Positions 1 to 5,367 are shown, counted from the first letter of the stretch. The stretch: 7,532 bases of DNA from an uncultured Paenibacillaceae bacterium (GCA_937874515.1 CALNBV010000124.1:1-7532); one strand, 5' to 3'. The notes: generated by a model not told the origin, from the sequence alone. Numbers and translations are program-made.

Positions 1-1
1 C

Positions 2-175
2 CGGGGAGCCTATCAATTATCCCTGCAATATGGCGTTGAGATGCCTATTACCCGGCAAATTTATGCTGTTCTATTTGAAAATAAGACGGCAAAAGATGCG
101 GTTCGTGATTTAATGGGTCGGGTGCCTCGCCACGAAATGGAAGAAGTTGCTCTACAATATTTTAATAAGAAATGA
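2..175 (+). CDS. gpsA: NAD(P)H-dependent glycerol-3-phosphate dehydrogenase, C-terminal end (partial)
   Basis: Only the last 57 codons are present; the gene enters from the left edge and ends at TGA 173-175. The reading includes GVEMPIT, a hydrophobic IYAVLF stretch, then LMGR followed by a charged tail. This matches the C-terminal helical domain of GpsA, where the substrate-domain sequence GVEMPI and a final LMxR motif are typical. GpsA is cytoplasmic and reduces dihydroxyacetone phosphate to sn-glycerol 3-phosphate for phospholipid synthesis. In B. subtilis gpsA lies just upstream of yphE, yphF and spoIVA, and the downstream genes here agree with that order. The catalytic and nucleotide-binding parts are outside the window, so the call rests on the tail sequence plus synteny. 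Confidence 0.85.
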   Translation, partial: RGAYQLSLQYGVEMPITRQIYAVLFENKTAKDAVRDLMGRVPRHEMEEVALQYFNKK

Positions 176-181
176 AGCAAT

Positions 182-211
182 GAACCAATCCTTCCTTCCC
201 TTCATATATTG
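182..211 (+). promoter_or_regulatory. Candidate sigma-K-like promoter of spoVIF
   Basis: GAACCAATC (182-190) contains the AC of a sigma-K -35 element. After a 17-nt spacer, CATATATTG (203-211) approximates the sigma-K -10 consensus CATAnnnTA, with G instead of the last A. It lies 31 bases before the TTG start of the spoVIF-like gene. The same pattern, GAACC[A/T]ATC with CATAnnnTG at the same 21-nt offset, occurs before the convergent minus-strand gene (1160-1189), which strengthens both calls. B. subtilis spoVIF is a late mother-cell gene, which fits. Confidence 0.4.
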
Positions 212-242
212 TAATTGTATTAGTGAAAGGGAGGGAATGGTA

Positions 243-503
243 TTGTCAAAAATCCCGAAGAAATTCCTTGATAAATTACAGGGCAAAAATGTGGACACGT
301 CTAAAATAGAATCCATTGCAAATTCAGTTACGAAGGATGACATTAATAACGAACAAAAACTTCGTCAATTAATCCGTCAGGTTGCCATGATTGCAAATGT
401 CAAATTGACGCAAGACAAAGAAGATCAGATCATTGCCTATGTGAAAACGAACAACTTGCAAGGCGCGGATTTAAAAGCAATTAGTAAATTGTTGAAAAAG
501 TAA
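243..503 (+). CDS. spoVIF: Stage VI sporulation protein F family protein
   Basis: Encodes an 86-aa, lysine-rich soluble protein with no signal peptide or membrane segment. It opens MSKIPKKFLDKL and continues with mostly helical sequence ending KAISKLLKK, the pattern I recognise from the short SpoVIF/YjcC family of late sporulation proteins. In B. subtilis SpoVIF acts in the mother cell and is needed for proper spore coat assembly and resistance. I chose TTG 243 as the start because GGAGG (230-234) sits 8 nt before it. An in-frame ATG at 237 is only 2 nt from that site, and the reading frame open further upstream (from 147) would overlap gpsA and lacks family similarity. The gene follows gpsA by 67 bases and has its own sporulation-type promoter candidate. 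The family call is from memory of the sequence pattern and gene position; the exact role here is inferred. Confidence 0.75.
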   Translation: MSKIPKKFLDKLQGKNVDTSKIESIANSVTKDDINNEQKLRQLIRQVAMIANVKLTQDKEDQIIAYVKTNNLQGADLKAISKLLKK

Positions 504-533
504 GGGTTATTGAGAAAATAGGCGGTTTATCTT

Positions 534-563
534 GTTCCTAATAAGGTATTTTCACATATTGTA
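534..563 (+). promoter_or_regulatory. Possible third sigma-K-like box before a terminator
   Basis: CATATTGTA (555-563) matches the sigma-K -10 pattern CATAnnnTA exactly. The upstream box GTTCCTAAT (534-542) is at the same 21-nt offset as the GAACC boxes at 182 and 1189, but it lacks the AC dinucleotide. The 13-mer at 551-563 is 12/13 identical to 201-213 in the spoVIF promoter. No gene follows: a transcript from here would run about 80 nt into the terminator at 613-649. It could be a remnant of a promoter duplication or the promoter of a small RNA; chance in AT-rich DNA is also possible. Confidence 0.15.
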
Positions 564-612
564 TAGTGGGTTCTCAAATATTGCTCTCCTGTATAATGAG
601 GGATACAGAAAA

Positions 613-649
613 AAAGAAGGATGATGCTTCCACGGCATTATCCTTCTTT
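613..649. terminator. Bidirectional intrinsic terminator between convergent genes
   Basis: The arms 613-627 and 635-649 form a 15-bp stem with one G-T wobble and a 7-nt loop (TTCCACG). The A-rich left arm and T-rich right arm give a U-tract in either direction. It lies 110 bases after the spoVIF-like gene and 6 bases after the stop of the minus-strand gene, so it can serve both. Confidence 0.85.
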
Positions 650-654
650 ATTTA

Positions 655-1128
655 CTATTTGTCTTCGTCATCTGAATCATTTAATTCCATTAATGCTTGC
701 AGAAGAGGAGAATTAAGAATGGTTATAATTTGCTGAAAATCAATGGATTGGATCATTTTCATAAAGGATTGACCGTTCTTATCCAGGGTGCCATTGGTGC
801 TCAATCGCTTTTCTTTTCCATTTCCTTGCCACCGTTCATACATGCCAATTAAATTGGTTAAGGTGTCCATGGTTTGTTCCATTTGAATCATGGTTCCTCT
901 CATCGAAGATGACCAATCTCTAATGCTATGAATGGAGGTGCGCAGTTCCTTTGGGTTCGCTTTGAAAATTAAATCCCCAATGTTTTTCTTTAGTGCCTTG
1001 GAATCAGAGATGATTTCCGGGGTTGGGGTTGATTTTTTTTCTCTCGTAGGGCCAGTGGCAGCGACAGCACGCTCTTTGCTAACCAAATTATTGCGCAGGG
1101 TTTTTCTTTTTCCACTTTTTTTGGCCAT
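655..1128 (-). CDS. Uncharacterised 157-aa basic/acidic-tailed protein, possibly sporulation-related
   Basis: I do not recognise the family. The ATG at 1128 is preceded by AAAGGGGG with 7 nt spacing, and the frame runs to a TAA next to the bidirectional terminator, so it is very likely a real gene. The protein has three parts. Residues 1-35 are strongly basic and disordered-looking (MAKKSGKRK, then Thr/Pro-rich). Residues about 45-100 are probably helical, with Met/Gln-rich heptad-like spacing around MIQMEQTMDTL. The C-terminal segment carries a hydrophobic stretch (IITILNSPLLQALMEL) and ends in an acidic tail, NDSDDEDK. There is no signal peptide, cysteine pair or enzyme motif. The sigma-K-like box upstream (1160-1189) and the convergent spoVIF-like neighbour suggest mother-cell expression late in sporulation; this is inference. 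Confidence 0.8.
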   Translation of the reverse strand: MAKKSGKRKTLRNNLVSKERAVAATGPTREKKSTPTPEIISDSKALKKNIGDLIFKANPKELRTSIHSIRDWSSSMRGTMIQMEQTMDTLTNLIGMYERWQGNGKEKRLSTNGTLDKNGQSFMKMIQSIDFQQIITILNSPLLQALMELNDSDDEDK

Positions 1129-1159
1129 GAATAAGCCCCCTTTACATAATCCTACATTC

Positions 1160-1189
1160 CATCTTATGCGTACAGGAGTTGATAGGTTC
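1160..1189 (-). promoter_or_regulatory. Candidate sigma-K-like promoter of the 157-aa gene
   Basis: Read on the minus strand, GAACCTATC (1189-1181) is followed at a 21-nt offset by CATAAGATG (1168-1160), giving AC-N17-CATAnnnTG. This repeats the arrangement before the spoVIF-like gene. The expected transcript start is about 25 bases before the ATG at 1128, a normal leader length. No good sigma-A -35 is placed for the overlapping TAAGAT. Confidence 0.35.
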
Positions 1190-1205
1190 GATATGGGGAT
1201 TGTTG

Positions 1206-1214
1206 TGATATAAT
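1206..1214 (+). promoter_or_regulatory. Extended -10 promoter (sigma-A type) of the DUF2768-ferredoxin-yphF operon
   Basis: TGATATAAT (1206-1214) combines a TGn extension with a perfect TATAAT. It ends 33 bases before the ATG at 1248. No good -35 exists at 17 nt (a weak GTTCGA at 1186-1191; a TTGATA at 1179-1184 is too far), as is common for extended -10 promoters. Confidence 0.55.
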
Positions 1215-1247
1215 GTACAAAACGAATTTTGAGAGGGAATAGAGTCC

Positions 1248-1424
1248 ATGCTTACTATGTTTTATGCTTTATCTGCAATAGGTCTAATGTTTGTTGCGAA
1301 TTTTTCTGTTATTTTTTCCAAGAAAACAGAGAAGAAGTTCCTGCGGGTGATTCTATTAATTATCGCCGCAGCTAGCTTAGTTAGTGCATTTCTATTTATG
1401 TTGGCGGTTTTAGCCGCCTTTTAA
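1248..1424 (+). CDS. DUF2768 (YphE-like) small membrane protein
   Basis: A 58-aa protein starting at ATG 1248 after GAGAGGGA (1231-1238) and ending at TAA 1422-1424. It has two hydrophobic helices: residues about 5-24 (FYALSAIGLMFVANFSVIF) and about 34-58 (VILLIIAAASLV through the C-terminus). A short basic loop, SKKTEKK, joins them; by the positive-inside rule both ends should face outward with the loop in the cytoplasm. Length, two-helix layout and position between gpsA and yphF match the DUF2768/YphE family, whose function is unknown to me. Its stop codon overlaps the ATGAGGAG sequence that carries the next gene's ribosome binding site, so it is the first gene of a tight operon with the ferredoxin and the lipoprotein. 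Confidence 0.8.
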   Translation: MLTMFYALSAIGLMFVANFSVIFSKKTEKKFLRVILLIIAAASLVSAFLFMLAVLAAF

Positions 1425-1438
1425 TGAGGAGTGAACCT

Positions 1439-1786
1439 ATGCCGAAAGTAACCTTTCTTGCAAAGAACAAAAAAATAGAGGCAAAACAAGGGGAAACCAT
1501 TTTACAGGTAGCAACAAAAGCCAGGGTATTTATTTCCCAACGCTGTGGGGGGAAAGCTTCCTGTGCCTTGTGTAAAGTCATGATTAAAAATCATAATGAT
1601 GATCCACTTTTTCCCCCAGAAGAAAAAGAATTGCGGTTAATTTCCAATGAACAGCTAAACCAGGGAATTCGTTTAGCCTGTCAGGCAAGAATAAAAGGGA
1701 ATGTGGAAATCGCACCGATGGAAAATAAGTTACAATCGATTGTACAAGCACAATTAGAGAAACAACAAAGGGAAAGTGAGTTATAA
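1439..1786 (+). CDS. [2Fe-2S] ferredoxin (plant/adrenodoxin-type fold)
   Basis: A 115-aa soluble protein. After a beta-hairpin opening (MPKVTFLAKNKKIEAKQGETILQ by region; residues 1-23), the cluster loop C36-x5-C42-x2-C45 appears as RCGGKASCALC, and the fourth ligand is C81 in LACQARI. This is the C-x5-C-x2-C...C arrangement of plant and adrenodoxin-type [2Fe-2S] ferredoxins. The C-terminal 20 residues are Gln/Glu-rich. ATG 1439 is chosen over the in-frame ATG at 1424 because GAGGAGTG (1426-1433) is a good ribosome binding site for the former and would be inside the gene for the latter. It probably carries electrons in the cytoplasm, but no redox partner is encoded nearby. It lies between yphE- and yphF-like genes, which are adjacent in B. 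subtilis. Confidence 0.9.
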   Translation: MPKVTFLAKNKKIEAKQGETILQVATKARVFISQRCGGKASCALCKVMIKNHNDDPLFPPEEKELRLISNEQLNQGIRLACQARIKGNVEIAPMENKLQSIVQAQLEKQQRESEL

Positions 1787-1791
1787 CCAAC

Positions 1792-2502
1792 ATGAAGAAA
1801 AACCTGTTCTTCCTCTTACTATTTATTCCTCTGCTATCCGGCTGTCTTTACCCAAAGGAACGATTGGCAGAAAATACAACACCACCTGTCCAACAAATTC
1901 AACAGGTTCAGGAAGCGGTGAAGAAGTTTCAAGAGAAAACAGGGGTGTTGCCTCTCCTAAACAGGGATGCCTCTACTCCCATCTACGAGAAATACCCCAT
2001 TGATTTCCAAAAATTAGTTCCGGGTTATTTATCTACTATTCCTGGAGCCGCCTTTGAAGCCGGTGGGAATTATATGTTTGTATTCATTAATCCTGAAGAA
2101 AAACTGGAAGTTCGCCTTGCAGATCTAGTGGTTTCCCAAAAGATCCAAAGCCTGCAACAGGATGTTCAACTTTATTACACTCGCAATAAATCCTATCCCT
2201 TTGGGGAAAAAATTGTAGATGGATATTATTTGTTAGACTTTAAGGCCTTTAATCAAGAGGATGAGACGGTAACCAGTCAGTATAGCCAGCAACATTTGAA
2301 CATCATTATCTCCGAAAAAGGCATTGTAGGGGTTGATTATGCCCCGGATATTCAAATGGCTGTGCAAAAACTTAGTACCCCACCAGGACCTATTGAAGAT
2401 TTAAGAACCTATTTAGCGGTGGATTCTCCTGTTGTTCCCATCAAATCTTTCCCTTATCTTTTAATTAATGGGGAACCTCATTTGATGAAGGTTTACAACT
2501 AA
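1792..2502 (+). CDS. yphF: YphF-like lipoprotein
   Basis: A 236-aa protein starting 5 bases after the ferredoxin stop, so translationally linked to it. Residues 1-18 form a lipoprotein signal: basic start (MKKN), hydrophobic core, and lipobox LSGC with C18 as the lipidated cysteine. The mature protein should be anchored to the outer face of the membrane. The rest is soluble and looks like alternating helix and strand, with no metal or catalytic motif that I can identify. The segments VQEAVKKFQEKTGVLPL and LQQDVQLYYTRNKSYPFG resemble each other, suggesting an internal duplication of a helix-plus-proline unit. Position directly before spoIVA and size match B. subtilis YphF, an uncharacterised lipoprotein. 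I assign it mainly by context plus the lipobox. Confidence 0.75.
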   Translation: MKKNLFFLLLFIPLLSGCLYPKERLAENTTPPVQQIQQVQEAVKKFQEKTGVLPLLNRDASTPIYEKYPIDFQKLVPGYLSTIPGAAFEAGGNYMFVFINPEEKLEVRLADLVVSQKIQSLQQDVQLYYTRNKSYPFGEKIVDGYYLLDFKAFNQEDETVTSQYSQQHLNIIISEKGIVGVDYAPDIQMAVQKLSTPPGPIEDLRTYLAVDSPVVPIKSFPYLLINGEPHLMKVYN

Positions 2503-2577
2503 AAAAAAGAACACAAAGAAAATAGAATATTACTAATGGGTCTATCATAGTTTTTAGTAAAGGACAAAGGTGGACCC

Positions 2578-2617
2578 AAAAAAGAGCAATGGTCTGCCTG
2601 GACTGTTGCTCTTTTTT
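2578..2617 (+). terminator. Intrinsic terminator after the yphF operon
   Basis: The arms 2578-2594 and 2601-2617 pair over 17 bp with two G-T wobbles around the 6-nt loop TGCCTG. The outer pairs are A-T (AAAAAA with TTTTTT), so the T-run serves as the U-tract. It lies 76 bases after the lipoprotein stop and separates that operon from spoIVA. Confidence 0.85.
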
Positions 2618-2659
2618 GGCTACAATAGGTCTATTTTTACTTCGACGCCCATATGATGA

Positions 2660-2684
2660 ATAGTGTCCTTATATATCGTACAAG
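2660..2684 (+). promoter_or_regulatory. Candidate sigma-E promoter of spoIVA
   Basis: CGTACAAG (2677-2684) approximates the sigma-E -10 consensus CATACAAT, and ATAGT (2660-2664, within GAATAGT) resembles the ATATT -35 element. The start codon is 33 bases downstream. B. subtilis spoIVA is transcribed by sigma-E in the mother cell. The match is imperfect, so function is inferred from gene identity as much as sequence. Confidence 0.4.
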
Positions 2685-2716
2685 AATCTATAAAGATGAT
2701 TTAAGGAGGTATTAAA

Positions 2717-4195
2717 TTGGAACGGGTAGATATTTTTAAAGACATTGCGGAACGGACGGGTGGGGATATTTATATTGGCGTCGTAGGTCCAGTCCGTACG
2801 GGGAAGTCCACCTTTATTAAACGGTTTATGGAATCTGTTGTTATCCCCAATATTCCAAGTGAATTAGAAAGGGTTCGGGCAACAGATGAATTGCCACAAA
2901 GTGCTGCTGGGAAAATCATTATGACCACCGAACCAAAATTCGTTCCAAATAATGCTGTGGAAATTAACGTATCGGATGGACTTGAAATTAATGTTCGTCT
3001 CGTGGATTGTGTAGGGTATGCCGTAGATGGGGCGAGAGGATACGAGGATGAAAATGGACCTCGGATGATTACAACGCCCTGGTACGAAGAACCTGTGCCC
3101 TTTGAAGAGGCGGCAGAATTAGGAACCCGAAAAGTCATTAAAGAACACTCTACCCTTGGGGTCGTCATTACAACAGATGGTACCATTACAGACATTCCTC
3201 GTAGGGAATATATTGAGGCTGAAGAAAAGGTTATTAACGAATTAAAAGAGGTTGGCAAACCTTTTGTTGTGGTGATCAATTCCCAACAACCCAATCATCC
3301 AGACACCATGTCCCTTCGAGGAGAATTAGAAGAGAAATATGACGTTCCAGTATTAGCTCTTAGTGCGGATACCATGGGTGAAAGGGAAGGATTGGATGTA
3401 TTAAGGGAAGTTCTCTTTGAATTCCCTGTCCACGAAGTGAATGTCAATCTTCCATCCTGGGTGATGGTCCTTCATGATTCCCATTGGTTACGGGAGAACT
3501 TCGAGGAAGCGGTCCAGGATACAGTGAAGGATATCCGCCGCTTACGGGATGTAGACCGGGTGGTGGGATTCTTTACAGAATATGAGTTTATTGAAAGAGC
3601 ATCCCTTGCTGATATGAATATGGGGCAAGGGGTTGCCGAAATTGACTTATATGCCAATGAAGAATTATATGACCAAATCTTGATGGAAGTCGTTGGGGTG
3701 GAGATCCGAGGAAAAGACCATCTCCTTCAATTGATGCAAGAGTTCTCTATGGCAAAGAGGGAGTATGATAAGATCTCTGGTGCCTTATCAATGGTACGGC
3801 AAACCGGCTATGGCATTGCGCCACCTTCCCTTGAGGAAATGAAATTAGATGAGCCAGAAATTATCCGCCATGGTTCACGCTTTGGTGTCCGATTACGGGC
3901 AACAGCGCCTTCGATTCACATGATTCGCGTTGATGTAGAATCCGAATTCGCCCCCATTATCGGTACAGAAAAGCAAAGTGAGGAATTAGTCAGATACCTG
4001 ATGCAGGATTTTGAAGAGAATCCATTAAGCATTTGGAATTCAGATATATTTGGCAGATCTTTGAATTCTATTGTAAATGAAGGAATTTCTGCGAAATTAT
4101 CCATGATGCCCGATAACGCACGGTATAAATTACAGGAAACCCTGGGTCGCATCATTAATGAAGGTTCAGGGGGATTAATCGCTATTATTCTGTAA
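2717..4195 (+). CDS. spoIVA: Stage IV sporulation protein A, spore coat morphogenetic ATPase
   Basis: Full-length, 492 aa, the normal size of SpoIVA. The TTG start at 2717 is set by a perfect AAGGAGGT (2703-2710) 6 nt upstream. SpoIVA is a mother-cell protein that polymerises by ATP hydrolysis on the forespore surface and forms the basement layer of the spore coat, anchored by SpoVM. The N-terminal TRAFAC-type ATPase domain has Walker A GPVRTGKST with K30. It also has the paired threonines T70-T71 in IMTTEP, known to be needed for hydrolysis, and the Walker B-like LVDC with D97. These positions equal those in B. subtilis. The middle and C-terminal domains needed for assembly follow, ending in the hydrophobic GGLIAIIL. 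The gene is monocistronic, bounded by terminators, and all key residues are intact. Confidence 0.99.
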   Translation: MERVDIFKDIAERTGGDIYIGVVGPVRTGKSTFIKRFMESVVIPNIPSELERVRATDELPQSAAGKIIMTTEPKFVPNNAVEINVSDGLEINVRLVDCVGYAVDGARGYEDENGPRMITTPWYEEPVPFEEAAELGTRKVIKEHSTLGVVITTDGTITDIPRREYIEAEEKVINELKEVGKPFVVVINSQQPNHPDTMSLRGELEEKYDVPVLALSADTMGEREGLDVLREVLFEFPVHEVNVNLPSWVMVLHDSHWLRENFEEAVQDTVKDIRRLRDVDRVVGFFTEYEFIERASLADMNMGQGVAEIDLYANEELYDQILMEVVGVEIRGKDHLLQLMQEFSMAKREYDKISGALSMVRQTGYGIAPPSLEEMKLDEPEIIRHGSRFGVRLRATAPSIHMIRVDVESEFAPIIGTEKQSEELVRYLMQDFEENPLSIWNSDIFGRSLNSIVNEGISAKLSMMPDNARYKLQETLGRIINEGSGGLIAIIL

Positions 4196-4213
4196 AATAT
4201 GAAATATATTAAC

Positions 4214-4242
4214 AACCCTATCCCATTAGATAGGGTTTTTTT
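4214..4242 (+). terminator. Intrinsic terminator of spoIVA
   Basis: AACCCTATC (4214-4222) pairs with GATAGGGTT (4229-4237) around the loop CCATTA, and the T-run continues to 4242. It starts 18 bases after the spoIVA stop codon and isolates spoIVA from hbs. Confidence 0.9.
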
Positions 4243-4275
4243 CTCATTTAATGGCATATAATTCTTGAAAATTTC

Positions 4276-4304
4276 TTGAATTACGGGAATTTCTATATTA
4301 AGAT
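4276..4304 (+). promoter_or_regulatory. Candidate sigma-A promoter of hbs
   Basis: TTGAAT (4276-4281) and TAAGAT (4299-4304) are separated by 17 nt, each matching consensus at 4 of 6 positions. A perfect TATAAT (4340-4345) lies nearer the gene but has only a TTAGAA at a 15-nt spacer. B. subtilis hbs is known to have more than one promoter, so both may be used. The transcript leader would be about 95 or 55 nt. Confidence 0.35.
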
Positions 4305-4380
4305 TAGCAGTACGGATGTTAGAAAATCTAGGAAATATGTATAATTATCTTGCAAAATGTGAAAAACGTATAACAAGATA

Positions 4381-4411
4381 TCATACCTTCGGGAGGAGGT
4401 GAAAGGTATGA
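4381..4411 (+). promoter_or_regulatory. Hairpin holding the hbs start codon, Shine-Dalgarno in the loop
   Basis: TCATACCTT (4381-4389) is the exact reverse complement of AAGGTATGA (4403-4411). The 9-bp stem includes the ATG (4408-4410), and the 13-nt loop (4390-4402) carries the ribosome binding site AGGAGGTGA. Translation could be tuned by opening of this stem. The pairing is visible in the sequence; a regulatory role is inference. Confidence 0.45.
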
Positions 4412-4680
4412 ATAAATCTGATTTAATCACACGTGTATCAGAAGTTGCTGATCTTTCCAAGAAAGATGCAACCAAAGCAGTGGAAGCTGTGTTTGATGCG
4501 ATTACAGAAGCTCTACAAGCTGGTGATAAAGTGCAATTAATCGGCTTTGGAAACTTTGAAGTTCGCGAACGTGCAGCTCGTAAAGGACGCAATCCTCAAA
4601 CGGGTGAAGAAATTGAGATCGCTGCAAGTAAAGTTCCTGCCTTCAAGCCAGGAAAGGCTCTGAAGGAAGGTCTCCAATAG
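4408..4680 (+). CDS. hbs: DNA-binding protein HU
   Basis: A 90-aa histone-like HU protein, a dimeric nucleoid protein that bends and compacts DNA with little sequence preference. It has the helical dimerisation part (residues 1-40, opening MNKSDLI) and the GFGNFEVRERAAR strand region. The DNA-contacting arm carries RNPQTGEEI with R61 and the intercalating proline P63, followed by PAFKPGKALK at the C-terminus. Length and motifs are canonical. ATG 4408 fits AGGAGG (4394-4399) with 8 nt spacing; an in-frame GTG at 4399 lies within the ribosome binding site and is rejected. It is flanked by the spoIVA and hbs terminators, so it is transcribed alone. The order spoIVA-hbs-folE is as in B. subtilis. 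The start codon lies in a perfect inverted repeat. Confidence 0.98.
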   Translation: MNKSDLITRVSEVADLSKKDATKAVEAVFDAITEALQAGDKVQLIGFGNFEVRERAARKGRNPQTGEEIEIAASKVPAFKPGKALKEGLQ

Positions 4681-4712
4681 GGCGGTACATATCGCCAGGG
4701 ACATAGGATAGA

Positions 4713-4747
4713 AAAGAGCCGTACCAAATTGGTACGGCTCTTTCTCT
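4713..4747 (+). terminator. Intrinsic terminator of hbs
   Basis: The arms 4713-4727 and 4729-4743 are fully complementary (AAAGAGCCGTACCAA with its reverse complement); allowing for a minimal loop, about 13 bp can form around AAATT. A short T-rich stretch follows (TTTCTCTGT). The near-perfect symmetry would also allow termination from the opposite direction. It ends 56 bases before folE. Confidence 0.88.
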
Positions 4748-4761
4748 GTCCATTTTGGGTA

Positions 4762-4770
4762 TGATAAAAT
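4762..4770 (+). promoter_or_regulatory. Candidate extended -10 promoter of folE
   Basis: TGATAAAAT (4762-4770) is a TGn-extended -10 with TAAAAT matching TATAAT at 5 of 6 positions. It sits right after the hbs terminator and 33 bases before the folE ATG. No convincing -35 is present at the usual distance. Confidence 0.4.
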
Positions 4771-4803
4771 TAATCGATGAAAAGCAATTGGAGGTTTTAC
4801 CTA

Positions 4804-5367
4804 ATGAATATAGATCATGAAAAAATACAACAAGCTGTGCGCATGATTTTAGAAGCTGTGGGTGAGAATCCGGACCGAGAAGGCCTGGTGGATACACCTG
4901 CCCGTGTGGCACGCATGTATGAAGAAATCTTCAGCGGATTGGATACGGATCCGAAAGAATATTTTTCAGCCATTTTCAGCGAACAACACGAAGAACTAGT
5001 CCTTGTGAAAGACATTCCCTTTTATTCTACCTGTGAACATCATCTGGTTCCTTTTTACGGGTATGCCCATGTAGCTTACATTCCTAAACACGGGAAAGTG
5101 GTGGGGTTATCTAAATTAGCCCGTGCTGTGGAAGCTGTCGCGAAACGCCCACAATTACAGGAGAGGATTACCTCAACAGTTGCCAATAGCATCGTGGAAT
5201 CTTTAGCACCTTATGGCGTAGTTGTGGTCGTGGAAGCAGAACATCTCTGTATGACCATGAGAGGCGTGAAAAAACCAGGGGCAAAAACAGTCACATCTGC
5301 GGTTCGCGGTGTATTTGAAAAAGACGCTGCGGCCAGGGCAGAAGTTTTTAGTTTAATTAAAGGGTAA
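4804..5367 (+). CDS. folE: GTP cyclohydrolase I (type IA)
   Basis: A 187-aa enzyme (B. subtilis MtrA is about 190) that converts GTP to 7,8-dihydroneopterin triphosphate, the first step of tetrahydrofolate synthesis, as a cytoplasmic homodecamer. Zinc ligands are visible as C77 and H80 in STCEHHLVPF and C149 in HLCMTMRG, with H79 as the conserved catalytic histidine neighbour. GLVDTPARVARM near residue 28 and the GLSKLAR motif at 101-107 are also typical. ATG 4804 follows GGAGG (4790-4794) by 9 nt; the frame is open upstream to 4777 but without a ribosome binding site. In B. subtilis this gene (mtrA) is co-transcribed with mtrB. Here 86 bases and a good sigma-A promoter lie between them. Confidence 0.98.
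   Translation: MNIDHEKIQQAVRMILEAVGENPDREGLVDTPARVARMYEEIFSGLDTDPKEYFSAIFSEQHEELVLVKDIPFYSTCEHHLVPFYGYAHVAYIPKHGKVVGLSKLARAVEAVAKRPQLQERITSTVANSIVESLAPYGVVVVVEAEHLCMTMRGVKKPGAKTVTSAVRGVFEKDAAARAEVFSLIKG

Noticed and set aside
147..242. Upstream extension of the spoVIF-like frame (ATG at 147)
   Set aside because: It overlaps gpsA, has no ribosome binding site, and its Cys/Phe-rich translation does not look like the family; GGAGG at 230-234 points to TTG 243.
592..597. TATAAT that could be a sigma-A -10
   Set aside because: No usable -35 at 16-18 nt, and a transcript from here would be little more than the terminator.
596..736. 46-codon plus-strand ORF starting at ATG 596
   Set aside because: No ribosome binding site; it runs through the terminator and into the antisense of the minus-strand gene.
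932..1213. Plus-strand 93-codon ORF opposite the 157-aa gene
   Set aside because: It is antisense to a gene with a good ribosome binding site and terminator, and it lacks its own translation signals.
2566..2617. AAAGGTGGACCC followed by a terminator, resembling a T-box leader
   Set aside because: The T-box motif is only partly matched, there is no room for Stem I upstream, and spoIVA is not an aminoacylation or amino acid gene.
2770..3294. Long minus-strand ORF inside spoIVA
   Set aside because: It is a shadow of the strongly conserved spoIVA frame, with no start signals of its own.
4792..4802. AGGT-TTT-ACCT mini-hairpin over the folE ribosome binding site
   Set aside because: Four base pairs with a 3-nt loop are too weak to hide the site and easily arise by chance.
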